This document shows, one piece after another, positions 1 through 5,914 of a stretch of 5,914 nt of DNA (position 1 is the first letter of the stretch; every line of letters starts with the position of its first letter). The notes beneath the pieces were generated by a model. The model saw nothing but the letters and a program-made list of their open reading frames with translations, made no database searches and was not told the origin of the DNA. The position numbers and the translations under genes were made by a program. Origin of the DNA: Gemmatimonadaceae bacterium (GTDB lineage: Bacteria > Gemmatimonadota > Gemmatimonadetes > Gemmatimonadales > Gemmatimonadaceae); NCBI GenBank assembly GCA_013816695.1, contig JACDDZ010000115.1, positions 1-5,914 on the forward strand, written 5' to 3'.

Positions 1-155
1 CCATGCTCAATGACCAGAGATGGCGGCAGGTTCCTGCGGTGAGCGCAAACCGCGTCCTCGTCCTCGACACCATGGTTGTGGGACGCCCGGGTGTGAAACT
101 CGGTGAAGCTGCATGGGCGATCGCGCGCCTGCTGCACCCCACCCTGGCGAAATGA
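1..155 (+). CDS. btuF: Periplasmic cobalamin/siderophore-type substrate-binding protein, C-terminal fragment (BtuF-like)
   Basis: This is the 3' end of a gene that begins before the window. The frame with codons starting at base 3 stays open for 50 codons and stops at TGA 153-155. The peptide includes RWRQVPAVSANRVLVLD, then GRPGVKLGEAAWAIARLLHP. This matches the typical end of class III (BtuF/FhuD/TroA-fold) binding proteins: a W..l.AV..grv.v.d strand, then an RPG.rl.eaa helix ending in LLHP. These proteins capture substrate in the periplasm and deliver it to a BtuC-type permease. The next gene overlaps its stop codon (ATGA, 152-155), and that gene is exactly such a permease, which strongly supports the call. 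The ATG at base 3 is an internal methionine, not a start. The ligand-binding lobes and signal peptide lie outside the window, so cobalamin specificity is inferred only from the neighbours. Confidence 0.82.
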   Translation, partial: MLNDQRWRQVPAVSANRVLVLDTMVVGRPGVKLGEAAWAIARLLHPTLAK

Positions 156-1138
156 ATCGGTCGCGCGCGGGCATCTGGGTTTTCGTAACTCTGACAGTCG
201 TTGCGCTAATGCTCGCCGGCATCATACTCGGCACTATTCCGATCCGTGCGTCGGATGCGTTGAGCGCCCTGTTTGGAAGCGGTGATCCCACGACGGTCGC
301 GATTGTTCAAACACTGCGTTTTCCGCGCGTTGTCATGGGAGTTTTGGTGGGTGCGGGACTGGCGATGAGCGGAGCCGCGCTGCAGGGGACACTCCGCAAT
401 CCGCTCGCCGAGCCATATCTGCTCGGCGTATCCGGAGGAGCGGCTGTGGGCGCAGTGCTGGCATTCGCAGTGGGAGCGTCGGACCCGCGGGCTGTGGCAC
501 TGGCAGCATTCGTCGGCGCAACATCCGCGGTCCTGCTTGCCCTTCTGGTTGCGCGTGCCGCACGGTCCACGCGCGGTGATCCACGAACGCTGCTCATGGC
601 TGGCGTGATCATCGGTGCGTTTGCAAACGCTGTAATCATGGTGATTCTGGCCAATGCGCCTCCAAACACAATTCGTGGTGCGCTCTGGTGGATGATGGGG
701 TCACTGTCGGATTCGGACTGGCCCGCAATAAAGTGGCTGGCAATGTACCTGGTCGTTGGTGGCGGCGCGCTCATCATTTATGCGCGCGAGATCGATCTTC
801 TTGCGCTCGGTGAAGAGGCAGCGGCAGCTCTGGGTGTGAACGTCGATCGTGCCGCACAGCGGGCATTTCTGCTCGCAGCACTCGTCGCAGCGGCAACGGT
901 CGCGGCGGCGGGATTGATTGGATTTGTCGGACTGATTGTTCCTCACATCGTGCGCGCACTCGGCGTGACGCGCCACCGGCCGCTCGTGCTCGGCTCGGCT
1001 CTGGTTGGAGCCGGACTGGTGGTAGCCGCGGACATCGTCGCGCGCACGCTGCTTCCGCCAGGAGAGCTTCCGCTGGGTGCCATAACCGCATTGCTTGGCG
1101 TCCCGTTTTTCCTTGGACAGCTGAGGAAGATCACGTGA
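152..1138 (+). CDS. btuC: FecCD/BtuC-family ABC importer permease
   Basis: Inner-membrane subunit of a type II ABC importer; it should dimerise and form the channel for cobalamin or a similar chelate. The 328-residue length is normal for the family. Visible family signatures are the first membrane segment (about residues 8-29), LRFPRV (55-60), a conserved block from GAALQGTLRNPLAEPYLLGV (75-94) into SGGAAVGA, LGEEAAAALGVNV (219-231, the region that contacts the ATPase), GFVGLIVPHIVR (257-268), and a C-terminal GAITALLGVPFFLGQLRK. About ten hydrophobic segments are expected and the hydropathy by eye agrees. I chose ATG 152 because it overlaps the previous stop as ATGA. An in-frame ATG at 113 would add 13 residues (MGDRAPAAPHPGE) and has a GGTGAAG sequence just upstream at 102-108, but it would overlap the binding-protein gene by 43 bases, and its extension is proline-rich and unlike the family. 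The gene ends in a GTGA overlap with the ATPase gene. Substrate is inferred from context. Confidence 0.93.
   Translation: MNRSRAGIWVFVTLTVVALMLAGIILGTIPIRASDALSALFGSGDPTTVAIVQTLRFPRVVMGVLVGAGLAMSGAALQGTLRNPLAEPYLLGVSGGAAVGAVLAFAVGASDPRAVALAAFVGATSAVLLALLVARAARSTRGDPRTLLMAGVIIGAFANAVIMVILANAPPNTIRGALWWMMGSLSDSDWPAIKWLAMYLVVGGGALIIYAREIDLLALGEEAAAALGVNVDRAAQRAFLLAALVAAATVAAAGLIGFVGLIVPHIVRALGVTRHRPLVLGSALVGAGLVVAADIVARTLLPPGELPLGAITALLGVPFFLGQLRKIT
1123..1126 (+). promoter_or_regulatory. Shine-Dalgarno GAGG for the ATPase gene
   Basis: GAGG, within TGAGGAAGA, lies 8 bases before GTG 1135, inside the last codons of the permease gene. It supports the non-ATG start that overlaps the permease stop codon. 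It is the clearest ribosome-binding site in the window; the other starts have weak or no match. Confidence 0.7.
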
Positions 1139-1944
1139 TTGGCTTTCGCAACGTGTCGGCTGTGTATGCGAAGGGAGGACGGCGCGCGGTTGACGGCGTA
1201 ACCTTCGATGCCTTCCCGGGCGAAGTGACGGCAGTAGTCGGACCCAATGGCAGCGGAAAGAGCACGCTTGTCCGCGCGATGCTGGGACGAATCGAGCTCA
1301 GTGAAGGCACGATTACCATAGGCGAAAATGATATCCGCAGGATGTCTGCCCACGACATCGCGACTGCCGTTGCAATCCTTCCGCAGCGTGAAGACCCGGT
1401 GTTTCCACTCACCGTTGAGGAGTATGTGGGGCTCGGGCGATATCCCCGGCTCGGACTGTGGAGGAACGCATCGAGTCGGGACGCGGAAGCAGTTGAGGGC
1501 GCTATGCAGCGAGCTGAAGTTGAGTCATTCGGTGCACGGAAGACCGATCAGCTCTCCGGCGGCGAATGGCAGCGGGTTCGCATTGCGCGTGCGTTGGCGC
1601 AGGAGAGCAGGGCGATAGTTCTCGATGAGCCCACAACGTACCTGGACATTTCACATGAGATGGCCTTGTTCGAACTGCTTGGCAGTCTGGCAACAGAGGG
1701 CTTGGCCGTGCTTGTTGTCTCGCACGAACTGAATCTCGTTTCACGATTCGCTTCCAGAATCGTCCTTCTGCGCGAAGGAAAACTAGTCGCCGCAGGAACG
1801 GCCGAAGATGTGATGAAGCCGGAGATACTGGAAAAAGTCTTTGATTGGCCGCTGCACGTCATGCGTGACGCAGTGATTGGCGCTCCGGCGCTTTTTCCGC
1901 TGCGGCGGCCGGCACGCAGAAACCAACCAACACAAACCTTATGA
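1135..1944 (+). CDS. btuD: ABC importer ATPase, BtuD/FecE family
   Basis: Cytoplasmic nucleotide-binding subunit that powers the permease encoded just upstream. All catalytic motifs are intact in the 269-residue product: Walker A GPNGSGKST (36-44), Q-loop glutamine Q84 in LPQR, ABC signature LSGGE (140-144) followed by WQRVRIARAL, Walker B IVLDEP (161-166) with catalytic E165, D-loop YLD (169-171), and switch histidine H197 in VVSHE. The length fits BtuD/FecE/HmuV proteins, which run about 250-270 residues. The start is GTG 1135, overlapping the permease stop as GTGA and preceded by GAGG. The C-terminus after about residue 250 is a basic, proline- and glutamine-containing tail (LRRPARRNQPTQTL) that looks unconserved; its codons also form the leader of the next gene. 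The family does not separate cobalamin from ferric-siderophore or haem importers by ATPase sequence alone, so the symbol depends on the neighbouring receptor. Confidence 0.94.
   Translation: MIGFRNVSAVYAKGGRRAVDGVTFDAFPGEVTAVVGPNGSGKSTLVRAMLGRIELSEGTITIGENDIRRMSAHDIATAVAILPQREDPVFPLTVEEYVGLGRYPRLGLWRNASSRDAEAVEGAMQRAEVESFGARKTDQLSGGEWQRVRIARALAQESRAIVLDEPTTYLDISHEMALFELLGSLATEGLAVLVVSHELNLVSRFASRIVLLREGKLVAAGTAEDVMKPEILEKVFDWPLHVMRDAVIGAPALFPLRRPARRNQPTQTL
1920..1942 (+). other. G-free, A/C-rich leader before the receptor start
   Basis: From base 1920 to the T of the receptor ATG there is no G on the + strand, and the stretch includes AACCAACCAACACAAACC. No purine-rich Shine-Dalgarno match precedes the ATG at 1941. 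These bases also encode the last residues of the ATPase. A G-free sequence should be weakly structured, so ribosomes may start there by re-initiation from the ATPase stop (ATGA overlap) rather than by anti-SD pairing. The composition is observed; the role is inferred. Confidence 0.35.
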
Positions 1945-3914
1945 AAATCCTTACGCTCCTGAAAATTTCGGTCGTGGCAGCCTCCTTCCCGCGAATTATT
2001 GGTGCGCAGGCAGCGGACAGCGCCAAACTTCCGGATGTCATTGTCAGTGCGACAAAATCGCCCAGCAACAAAGCGAAGCTTGGGGTGCCGGTTACGATCA
2101 TTTCCGGCGCAGAGCTCCGGCGGAAGGGGATTACTCGGGTAGTCGATGCACTTCGCGAAGCACCCGGAGTTTCCATTGTGCAGAATGGCTCGCAAGGTTC
2201 CGTCAGCTCGGTATTTCTTCGCGGCGGAGAAAGCCGGTACACAAAGGTGCTGCTCGACGGAGTATCGCTGAACGCACCTGGCGGGTATATCGATCTCAGT
2301 CACCTTACGACCGACAACATCGAGCGAATTGAAATCGTTCGTGGTCCGTCGAGTGTCGTCCACGGTGCTGATGCGGTTGTGGGCGTGATTCAGATCTTCA
2401 CTAAGGCTGGCGGCGGGGTAGCACGGTCCGCGGCATCGGCTCGCACGGGATCGCTTGGCACGCGCGAGATCGAGCTTTCGACAGCGGGGCAGGCGGGCAC
2501 TTCGGCGTATGCTCTAGGTGGCGGACTTCATCAAACGAATGGACTCCACCCGTTCAACAACGAGTACAAGAATGGCACTCTCAGCGGATCACTGAGTGTA
2601 CCTGTCGATAACGTCGCAAATTTCCGCTTTGTCACTCGTTACACGACGGCAGAATATCATTATCCCACCGACTATACCGGGGCTCCTGTCGACACTAACT
2701 CCTACCGGGTGCAGCATCGGCTCATTACTTCGCTCCAGGCCGAACGCAATCTCACGGCGCGCATGCGAACCGTCATTTCAGGAGGCGGCAATGACATCCG
2801 GGATCTCACTGAGGACATAGTTGTGCCCTTCGGGTCGACGAAACGCGTCAACGTTGCTTCACGGTCTGTCGTATTCCGCCGCTTTGGCGACGCGCGGATT
2901 ACCGCAAATCTTTCGAGAGATGCCAACCTGAGTGTCGGTGCCGCATATCAACGGGAACGAGAGGCTGCTGCAAACCTTGAGCGTCCACTGGCTGGTACCT
3001 GGAAAGAAACGGGCTCCTTCAGTGCTGCACGCACCAACGCTGCTTTTTATTCCGAGCTCCTGGGAAATCTTTCTGGAAAAGTTTCCTACACTCTCAGCGG
3101 GCGCCTCGACCGCAACTCGGATTTCGGAAACTTTGAGACGCACGCGGCCGGAGTGAGCATTCAGGCGCTGCGAGACACGCGCTTGCGCACATCCTATGGC
3201 ACCGCGTTCAATGCGCCTTCATTCTCGCAGCTCCGGTCGACCCTGTATACGCTCGCGAGTCCAGATCTCGGGGCTGAGCGCAGCTCGACCTGGCAGGTCG
3301 GCGTTGAGCAGTCCATAACACCTGGTGTCACGTTCGGAGGAACACTTTTCAGGCAGAAGTTCATGCAGATGATTCAGTACGTTGCCGGGGGACCGCCAGC
3401 GTTCAAGGGCAGCTATGCAAATCTTGCAGCCGCCACCGCGAACGGCTCGGAGGTCGAAGCGAGCATTGATCCGTCAGCGTGGAACGCCGGGCTCCGTGGC
3501 GTTCTCATTCGCGCCAATTACTCCGAGGTCCGTCCCCGGGTGACGAGTCTCGATGGTTCCTACTCAGGATCCCTGAAGGTGGGAGATGCTCTTATTCGCC
3601 GTCCCACTCACTCTGGAAATCTGTCGGTGTCAGTGGCGCGACGCTTATGGGAAGTATCTGCAGTCGTCAATCGCGTGGGACGCAGGCCCGACATCGACTT
3701 TGCGCAGTTCCCCTCACCCACGCTCACGCTGGACGCGTACACGAGGGTTGATGTAGCGGGATCGGTGGGGCTGCAATCGGTTCGCCTGGGAAACTGGGCG
3801 GCGACGGTTCGATCTGAGAACCTGACTGGCACCAGATACATGGACGTTATCGGATTCGAGGCGCCAGGAAGAACGGTTTATGTGGGTCTTCGCTGGGCGT
3901 CGCAGCAGAGATAA
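1941..3914 (+). CDS. btuB: BtuB-like TonB-dependent outer-membrane receptor
   Basis: Outer-membrane beta-barrel that imports a bound ligand, probably cobalamin, using energy passed from TonB-ExbBD. The product is 657 residues, close to E. coli BtuB (about 614). A signal peptide (about 1-24) ends GAQA before ADSA; its hydrophobic core is short and interrupted by K8 and R18. A TonB-box-like segment, PDVIVSATKSP (31-41), follows. The plug domain (about 45-155) has VPVTIISGAEL, FLRGGESRYTKVLLDGV (92-108), NIERIEIVRGPSSVVHGADA (126-145) and GVIQIFTK (148-155), all hallmark TonB receptor motifs. The barrel fills the rest, with FNAPSFSQLR (423-432), PDLGAERSSTWQVGVEQ (441-457) and the closing motif GFEAPGRTVYVGLRW (638-652). 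The final residues ASQQR replace the usual terminal aromatic. The start overlaps the ATPase stop as ATGA and has no Shine-Dalgarno. Linkage to a BtuCD-type importer favours cobalamin; a siderophore or haem ligand remains possible. Confidence 0.9.
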   Translation: MKILTLLKISVVAASFPRIIGAQAADSAKLPDVIVSATKSPSNKAKLGVPVTIISGAELRRKGITRVVDALREAPGVSIVQNGSQGSVSSVFLRGGESRYTKVLLDGVSLNAPGGYIDLSHLTTDNIERIEIVRGPSSVVHGADAVVGVIQIFTKAGGGVARSAASARTGSLGTREIELSTAGQAGTSAYALGGGLHQTNGLHPFNNEYKNGTLSGSLSVPVDNVANFRFVTRYTTAEYHYPTDYTGAPVDTNSYRVQHRLITSLQAERNLTARMRTVISGGGNDIRDLTEDIVVPFGSTKRVNVASRSVVFRRFGDARITANLSRDANLSVGAAYQREREAAANLERPLAGTWKETGSFSAARTNAAFYSELLGNLSGKVSYTLSGRLDRNSDFGNFETHAAGVSIQALRDTRLRTSYGTAFNAPSFSQLRSTLYTLASPDLGAERSSTWQVGVEQSITPGVTFGGTLFRQKFMQMIQYVAGGPPAFKGSYANLAAATANGSEVEASIDPSAWNAGLRGVLIRANYSEVRPRVTSLDGSYSGSLKVGDALIRRPTHSGNLSVSVARRLWEVSAVVNRVGRRPDIDFAQFPSPTLTLDAYTRVDVAGSVGLQSVRLGNWAATVRSENLTGTRYMDVIGFEAPGRTVYVGLRWASQQR

Positions 3915-3925
3915 CAATCGCGGGG

Positions 3926-3934
3926 TGTTAACGT
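3926..3934 (+). promoter_or_regulatory. Possible extended -10 element for recO
   Basis: TGTTAACGT in the 26-base spacer fits an extended -10 (TGn followed by TAnnnT). Its hexamer ends 6 bases before the recO ATG at 3941, so transcription would begin at about 3940-3941, giving a leaderless or near-leaderless mRNA. No convincing -35 lies 17 bases further upstream; that region is the receptor's last codons. No Shine-Dalgarno sits at a usable distance from the ATG (GGGG at 3922-3925 is too far). The match is short and could be chance. Confidence 0.3.
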
Positions 3935-3940
3935 TGTAGC

Positions 3941-4702
3941 ATGAACGCCCTGACCACGGACGCGATAGTCCTTCACGCTTTCGACTATCTGGAGACCTCA
4001 CGCATCGTGCGGCTCCTGACACGCGACGCAGGTGTGGTGTCTGTTCTCGCGCGCGGCGCAAAGCGGTCGCGCGCGCGGTATGGCTCAGGGATGGATCTGT
4101 ATGCTGAAGGCCTCGCAGAAATCAGCATCAAGCCGCAGCGCGACCTTCACAACCTGAACAACATGGAGATTACGCGCTCACGGGCAGGACTCGCGCAGGA
4201 CATCGGGCGATTCACTGCTGCGGCTGTCATCTCGGAGCTGGTGATGCGTTTTGTAGGAGAGGAGTCCGGGCCCCACCTCTTCGACGTTGCGAGCCATGTA
4301 TTCGATGAGCTCGCTGAAGCCCCCACAGATGAAACCGTACAGACTGCTGTCGCAGGAGCATGGAGGCTTGTCGCTGCGCTGGGACTCACTCCCGCACTCG
4401 ACATTTGCGCCGGCTGCCACGCAGAAATTCCAGCCGAAAGCGATGCTCTGTTTTCGCACAGGGCGGGCGGTGTGCTTTGCACAAAGTGCGGAGCTCTGGT
4501 GGCTGGAGTGCGCCGCCTTCCCGCTTCGGCGCGAGCGACAATCAGCCTGTGGCTTGACGCATCTCGCACAATCCAGCTGACAGATCTCGAGCAGCGCGCG
4601 CATCAGCGCCTGCTGCGCGAGTTCGTTCAGGAACACCTTAGCGAAGACCGTCCTCTCCGTGCGTTCCACGTCTGGGAGCGCGAGCGATGGGGTGACGGGT
4701 GA
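3941..4702 (+). CDS. recO: DNA repair protein RecO
   Basis: Recombination mediator of the RecF(O)R pathway; with RecR it loads RecA onto SSB-coated single-stranded DNA and anneals complementary strands. The 253-residue product has the usual length and architecture. An N-terminal OB-fold (about 1-80) starts TTDAIVLHAFDYLETSRIVR (5-24), followed by LLTRDAGVVSVLARGAKRSR (25-44), the typical RecO opening with its basic DNA-binding stretch. A helical domain follows. A zinc-ribbon-like module has CAGC (156-159) and CTKC (180-183), so all four metal ligands found in many RecO proteins are present. A final helical segment ends near 240. ATG 3941 is the natural start because the family motif begins a few residues in. 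The gene lies 26 bases after the receptor gene and overlaps selB by 4 bases (GTGA). No Shine-Dalgarno is evident. Identity is firm. Confidence 0.95.
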   Translation: MNALTTDAIVLHAFDYLETSRIVRLLTRDAGVVSVLARGAKRSRARYGSGMDLYAEGLAEISIKPQRDLHNLNNMEITRSRAGLAQDIGRFTAAAVISELVMRFVGEESGPHLFDVASHVFDELAEAPTDETVQTAVAGAWRLVAALGLTPALDICAGCHAEIPAESDALFSHRAGGVLCTKCGALVAGVRRLPASARATISLWLDASRTIQLTDLEQRAHQRLLREFVQEHLSEDRPLRAFHVWERERWGDG

Positions 4703-5914
4703 TCCTCGGAACCGCGGGACATATCGATCACGGAAAAACCTCACTTGTTCGCGCGCTAACCGGAGTCGATACCGATCGTCTGCCTGAGGAGAAGAAGCGC
4801 GGCATCACGATTGATCTCGGATTTGCTCCACTGAAACTTGACGATGTGGGCATTGTCGGCGTCGTTGACGTTCCAGGGCATGAAGGGTTCATAAAGACGA
4901 TGCTCGCGGGCGCGACAGGAATCGATCTCGGCTTGCTGGTTGTCAGCGGCGATGAGGGGGTGATGCCGCAGACACGTGAGCATCTGGAGATTCTTCGGCT
5001 GCTGAATGTGCCAGTCCCAGTCGTGGCAGTGACCAAAACTGATCTTGTCGACGCCGACTGGGCGAACCTGGTGGCCGAAGATGTACGCGCGCTCGTCGCA
5101 GCCCAGCAGGCCAGCCCGCCAGAAGTCATTGGAGTTTCGGTCGTCACTGGAAACGGGATCGAAGATCTTCGCGCTGCACTGGCAGTAGCGTTCCGGGAAG
5201 TTGCGCCGAGCGAGGGTGCGGATCTGTTTCGCATGCCGATAGACCGCGTTTTCAGTATCCGCGGAACCGGAACAGTTGTAAGCGGAACCATCTGGAGTGG
5301 ATCCGTTCGGCCGGGTGACAACTTTCGCCTGCTCCCGTCGGGGAAAGAGGCACGCGTTCGCCGCGTCGAAACACACGGCGCGGTCGTGGAGCGTGCGGAA
5401 GCAGGGAATCGCTGCGCAATTGCACTTTCAAATATTGCTGTCGAAGACACCCAGCGGGGTGACGTACTCGTTGACAGCACCGACTGGAAGCCAACCACTC
5501 GCCTGGCTGCACGTCTCACAGTGACCGAAGAGTTTCGAGCTGCCGTGACGAAGGGGAGAATCGTCCAGGTTCATCTCGGAACGTCCGCCATTCCAGCACG
5601 AGTTCGTTTTCCCCTTGCTGGCGCTGCGCTCAACTCAGACTATGCGATTCTCTCGCTCAAGGCGCCCCTGGTCGCTCGTTCGGGTGATCGTTTTGTGGTC
5701 CGGTCTCTCAGTCCCGCCGCTACCATCGGCGGTGGAATAGTCGTTGATCCACATCCGGCGCGCGGGTCCACCAAGGAATCGATCGCTGAGCCGCCGTCTT
5801 CGGAAAAGCTTCTGCAGCTCCTTCGTTTTGCGGCGCTCCGGGGCATACCACGAGAGGAGCTGCCCATCCGCTTGGGGATTCCAGCGGCAGCCTGCGACTC
5901 TCTCGCGAAATCAG
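4699..5914 (+). CDS. selB: Selenocysteine-specific elongation factor SelB, N-terminal two thirds (truncated by window end)
   Basis: GTPase that brings selenocysteinyl-tRNA(Sec) to the ribosome at UGA codons marked by a SECIS hairpin. The frame is open for 405 codons with no stop. G-domain motifs: G1 GHIDHGKT (7-14), G2 [10 protein letters not shown] (34-43; the IDLGF/Y form is characteristic of SelB rather than EF-Tu), G3 DVPGHE (57-62), G4 TKTD (112-115; SelB commonly has T in place of the N of NKxD), and a G5-like VSVVTG (146-151). Domain II begins [20 protein letters not shown] (177-196). Domain III ends [18 protein letters not shown] (329-346), also a SelB signature. From about residue 372 the first winged-helix domain begins ([20 protein letters not shown]). 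The remaining winged-helix domains, which bind the SECIS RNA, lie beyond the window; family proteins are about 610-650 residues. The start GTG overlaps the recO stop, has GGGG at 4689-4692 six bases upstream, and gives the expected [14 protein letters not shown] opening. No selA, selC or selenoprotein gene is visible here. Confidence 0.95.
   Translation, partial: MILGTAGHIDHGKTSLVRALTGVDTDRLPEEKKRGITIDLGFAPLKLDDVGIVGVVDVPGHEGFIKTMLAGATGIDLGLLVVSGDEGVMPQTREHLEILRLLNVPVPVVAVTKTDLVDADWANLVAEDVRALVAAQQASPPEVIGVSVVTGNGIEDLRAALAVAFREVAPSEGADLFRMPIDRVFSIRGTGTVVSGTIWSGSVRPGDNFRLLPSGKEARVRRVETHGAVVERAEAGNRCAIALSNIAVEDTQRGDVLVDSTDWKPTTRLAARLTVTEEFRAAVTKGRIVQVHLGTSAIPARVRFPLAGAALNSDYAILSLKAPLVARSGDRFVVRSLSPAATIGGGIVVDPHPARGSTKESIAEPPSSEKLLQLLRFAALRGIPREELPIRLGIPAAACDSLAKS

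Noticed and set aside
1877..2332. 151-codon + strand frame beginning inside the ATPase gene
   Set aside because: It is out of frame with both the ATPase and the receptor. The product has no family features, while the receptor's signal peptide, TonB box and plug are all in the competing frame.
1548..2363. Long open frame (271 codons) on the minus strand spanning the ATPase/receptor junction
   Set aside because: It crosses two well-supported genes on the opposite strand, shows no domain or signal, and has no plausible ribosome site or context.
3915..3940. Terminator between the receptor gene and recO
   Set aside because: The 26-base spacer contains no stem-loop followed by a T-tract, only short self-complementary hexamers (GTTAAC, AACGTT).
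4048..4077. Two alternating CG runs (4048-4055 and 4068-4077) that could pair as a hairpin or adopt Z-DNA
   Set aside because: The runs encode the conserved basic Arg/Ala-rich segment of RecO's OB-fold, so codon content in a GC-rich genome is a sufficient explanation. They are inside the gene and no T-run follows, so they are not a terminator.
4728..5519. Long open frame (263 codons) on the minus strand opposite selB
   Set aside because: It is antisense to a firmly identified GTPase gene. The translation is low-complexity (rich in S, R, T, P), with no recognisable motif, as expected for the shadow of a GC-rich coding frame.
1..5914. tRNA(Sec) gene, SECIS element, CRISPR array, insertion sequence or cobalamin riboswitch
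   Set aside because: Coding genes fill the window apart from 26 bases. I saw no repeat array, transposase motif, tRNA-like fold or riboswitch-like leader. A riboswitch, if present, would lie upstream of the truncated first gene.

Overview
The window holds six genes, all on the + strand and almost gap-free. In order they are the 3' end of a periplasmic substrate-binding protein gene (btuF-like), a FecCD/BtuC-type permease, a BtuD/FecE-type ATPase, a BtuB-type TonB-dependent outer-membrane receptor, recO, and the first two thirds of selB, which runs off the right edge. The receptor and the periplasmic binding protein indicate a diderm (Gram-negative) bacterium. GC content looks moderately high by eye (not computed). 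The presence of selB implies an organism that decodes UGA as selenocysteine. The RecO and receptor sequences remind me of Gemmatimonadota, but that is a weak impression without a database search.

Layout: 1-155 is the C-terminus of the binding protein. 152-1138 is the permease, 1135-1944 the ATPase and 1941-3914 the receptor. A 26-base spacer follows at 3915-3940. Then come recO (3941-4702) and selB (4699-end). Four of the five junctions are 4-base stop/start overlaps (ATGA or GTGA), which points to translational coupling. The only real spacer precedes recO, and I see no terminator hairpin in it. It does contain an extended -10-like sequence placed so that a transcript could begin at or next to the recO ATG.

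The first four genes together form a complete uptake route across two membranes. The receptor takes the substrate across the outer membrane using TonB energy, the binding protein carries it across the periplasm, and the permease/ATPase pair moves it into the cytoplasm. Cobalamin or a related corrinoid is the best guess, because the receptor resembles BtuB and the importer is of the BtuFCD type. Ferric siderophore or haem cannot be excluded, since importers for those belong to the same family. recO (RecFOR recombination mediator) and selB (selenocysteine-specific elongation factor) have no obvious functional link to uptake and look like ordinary neighbours in a compact genome.

Nothing in the window looks like an undescribed system, a mobile element, a CRISPR array or an RNA gene. 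The points worth checking are the unusual recO-selB coupling, the possible leaderless recO start, the receptor start with no Shine-Dalgarno in a G-free stretch, the missing C-terminal aromatic in the receptor, and the two possible permease starts.
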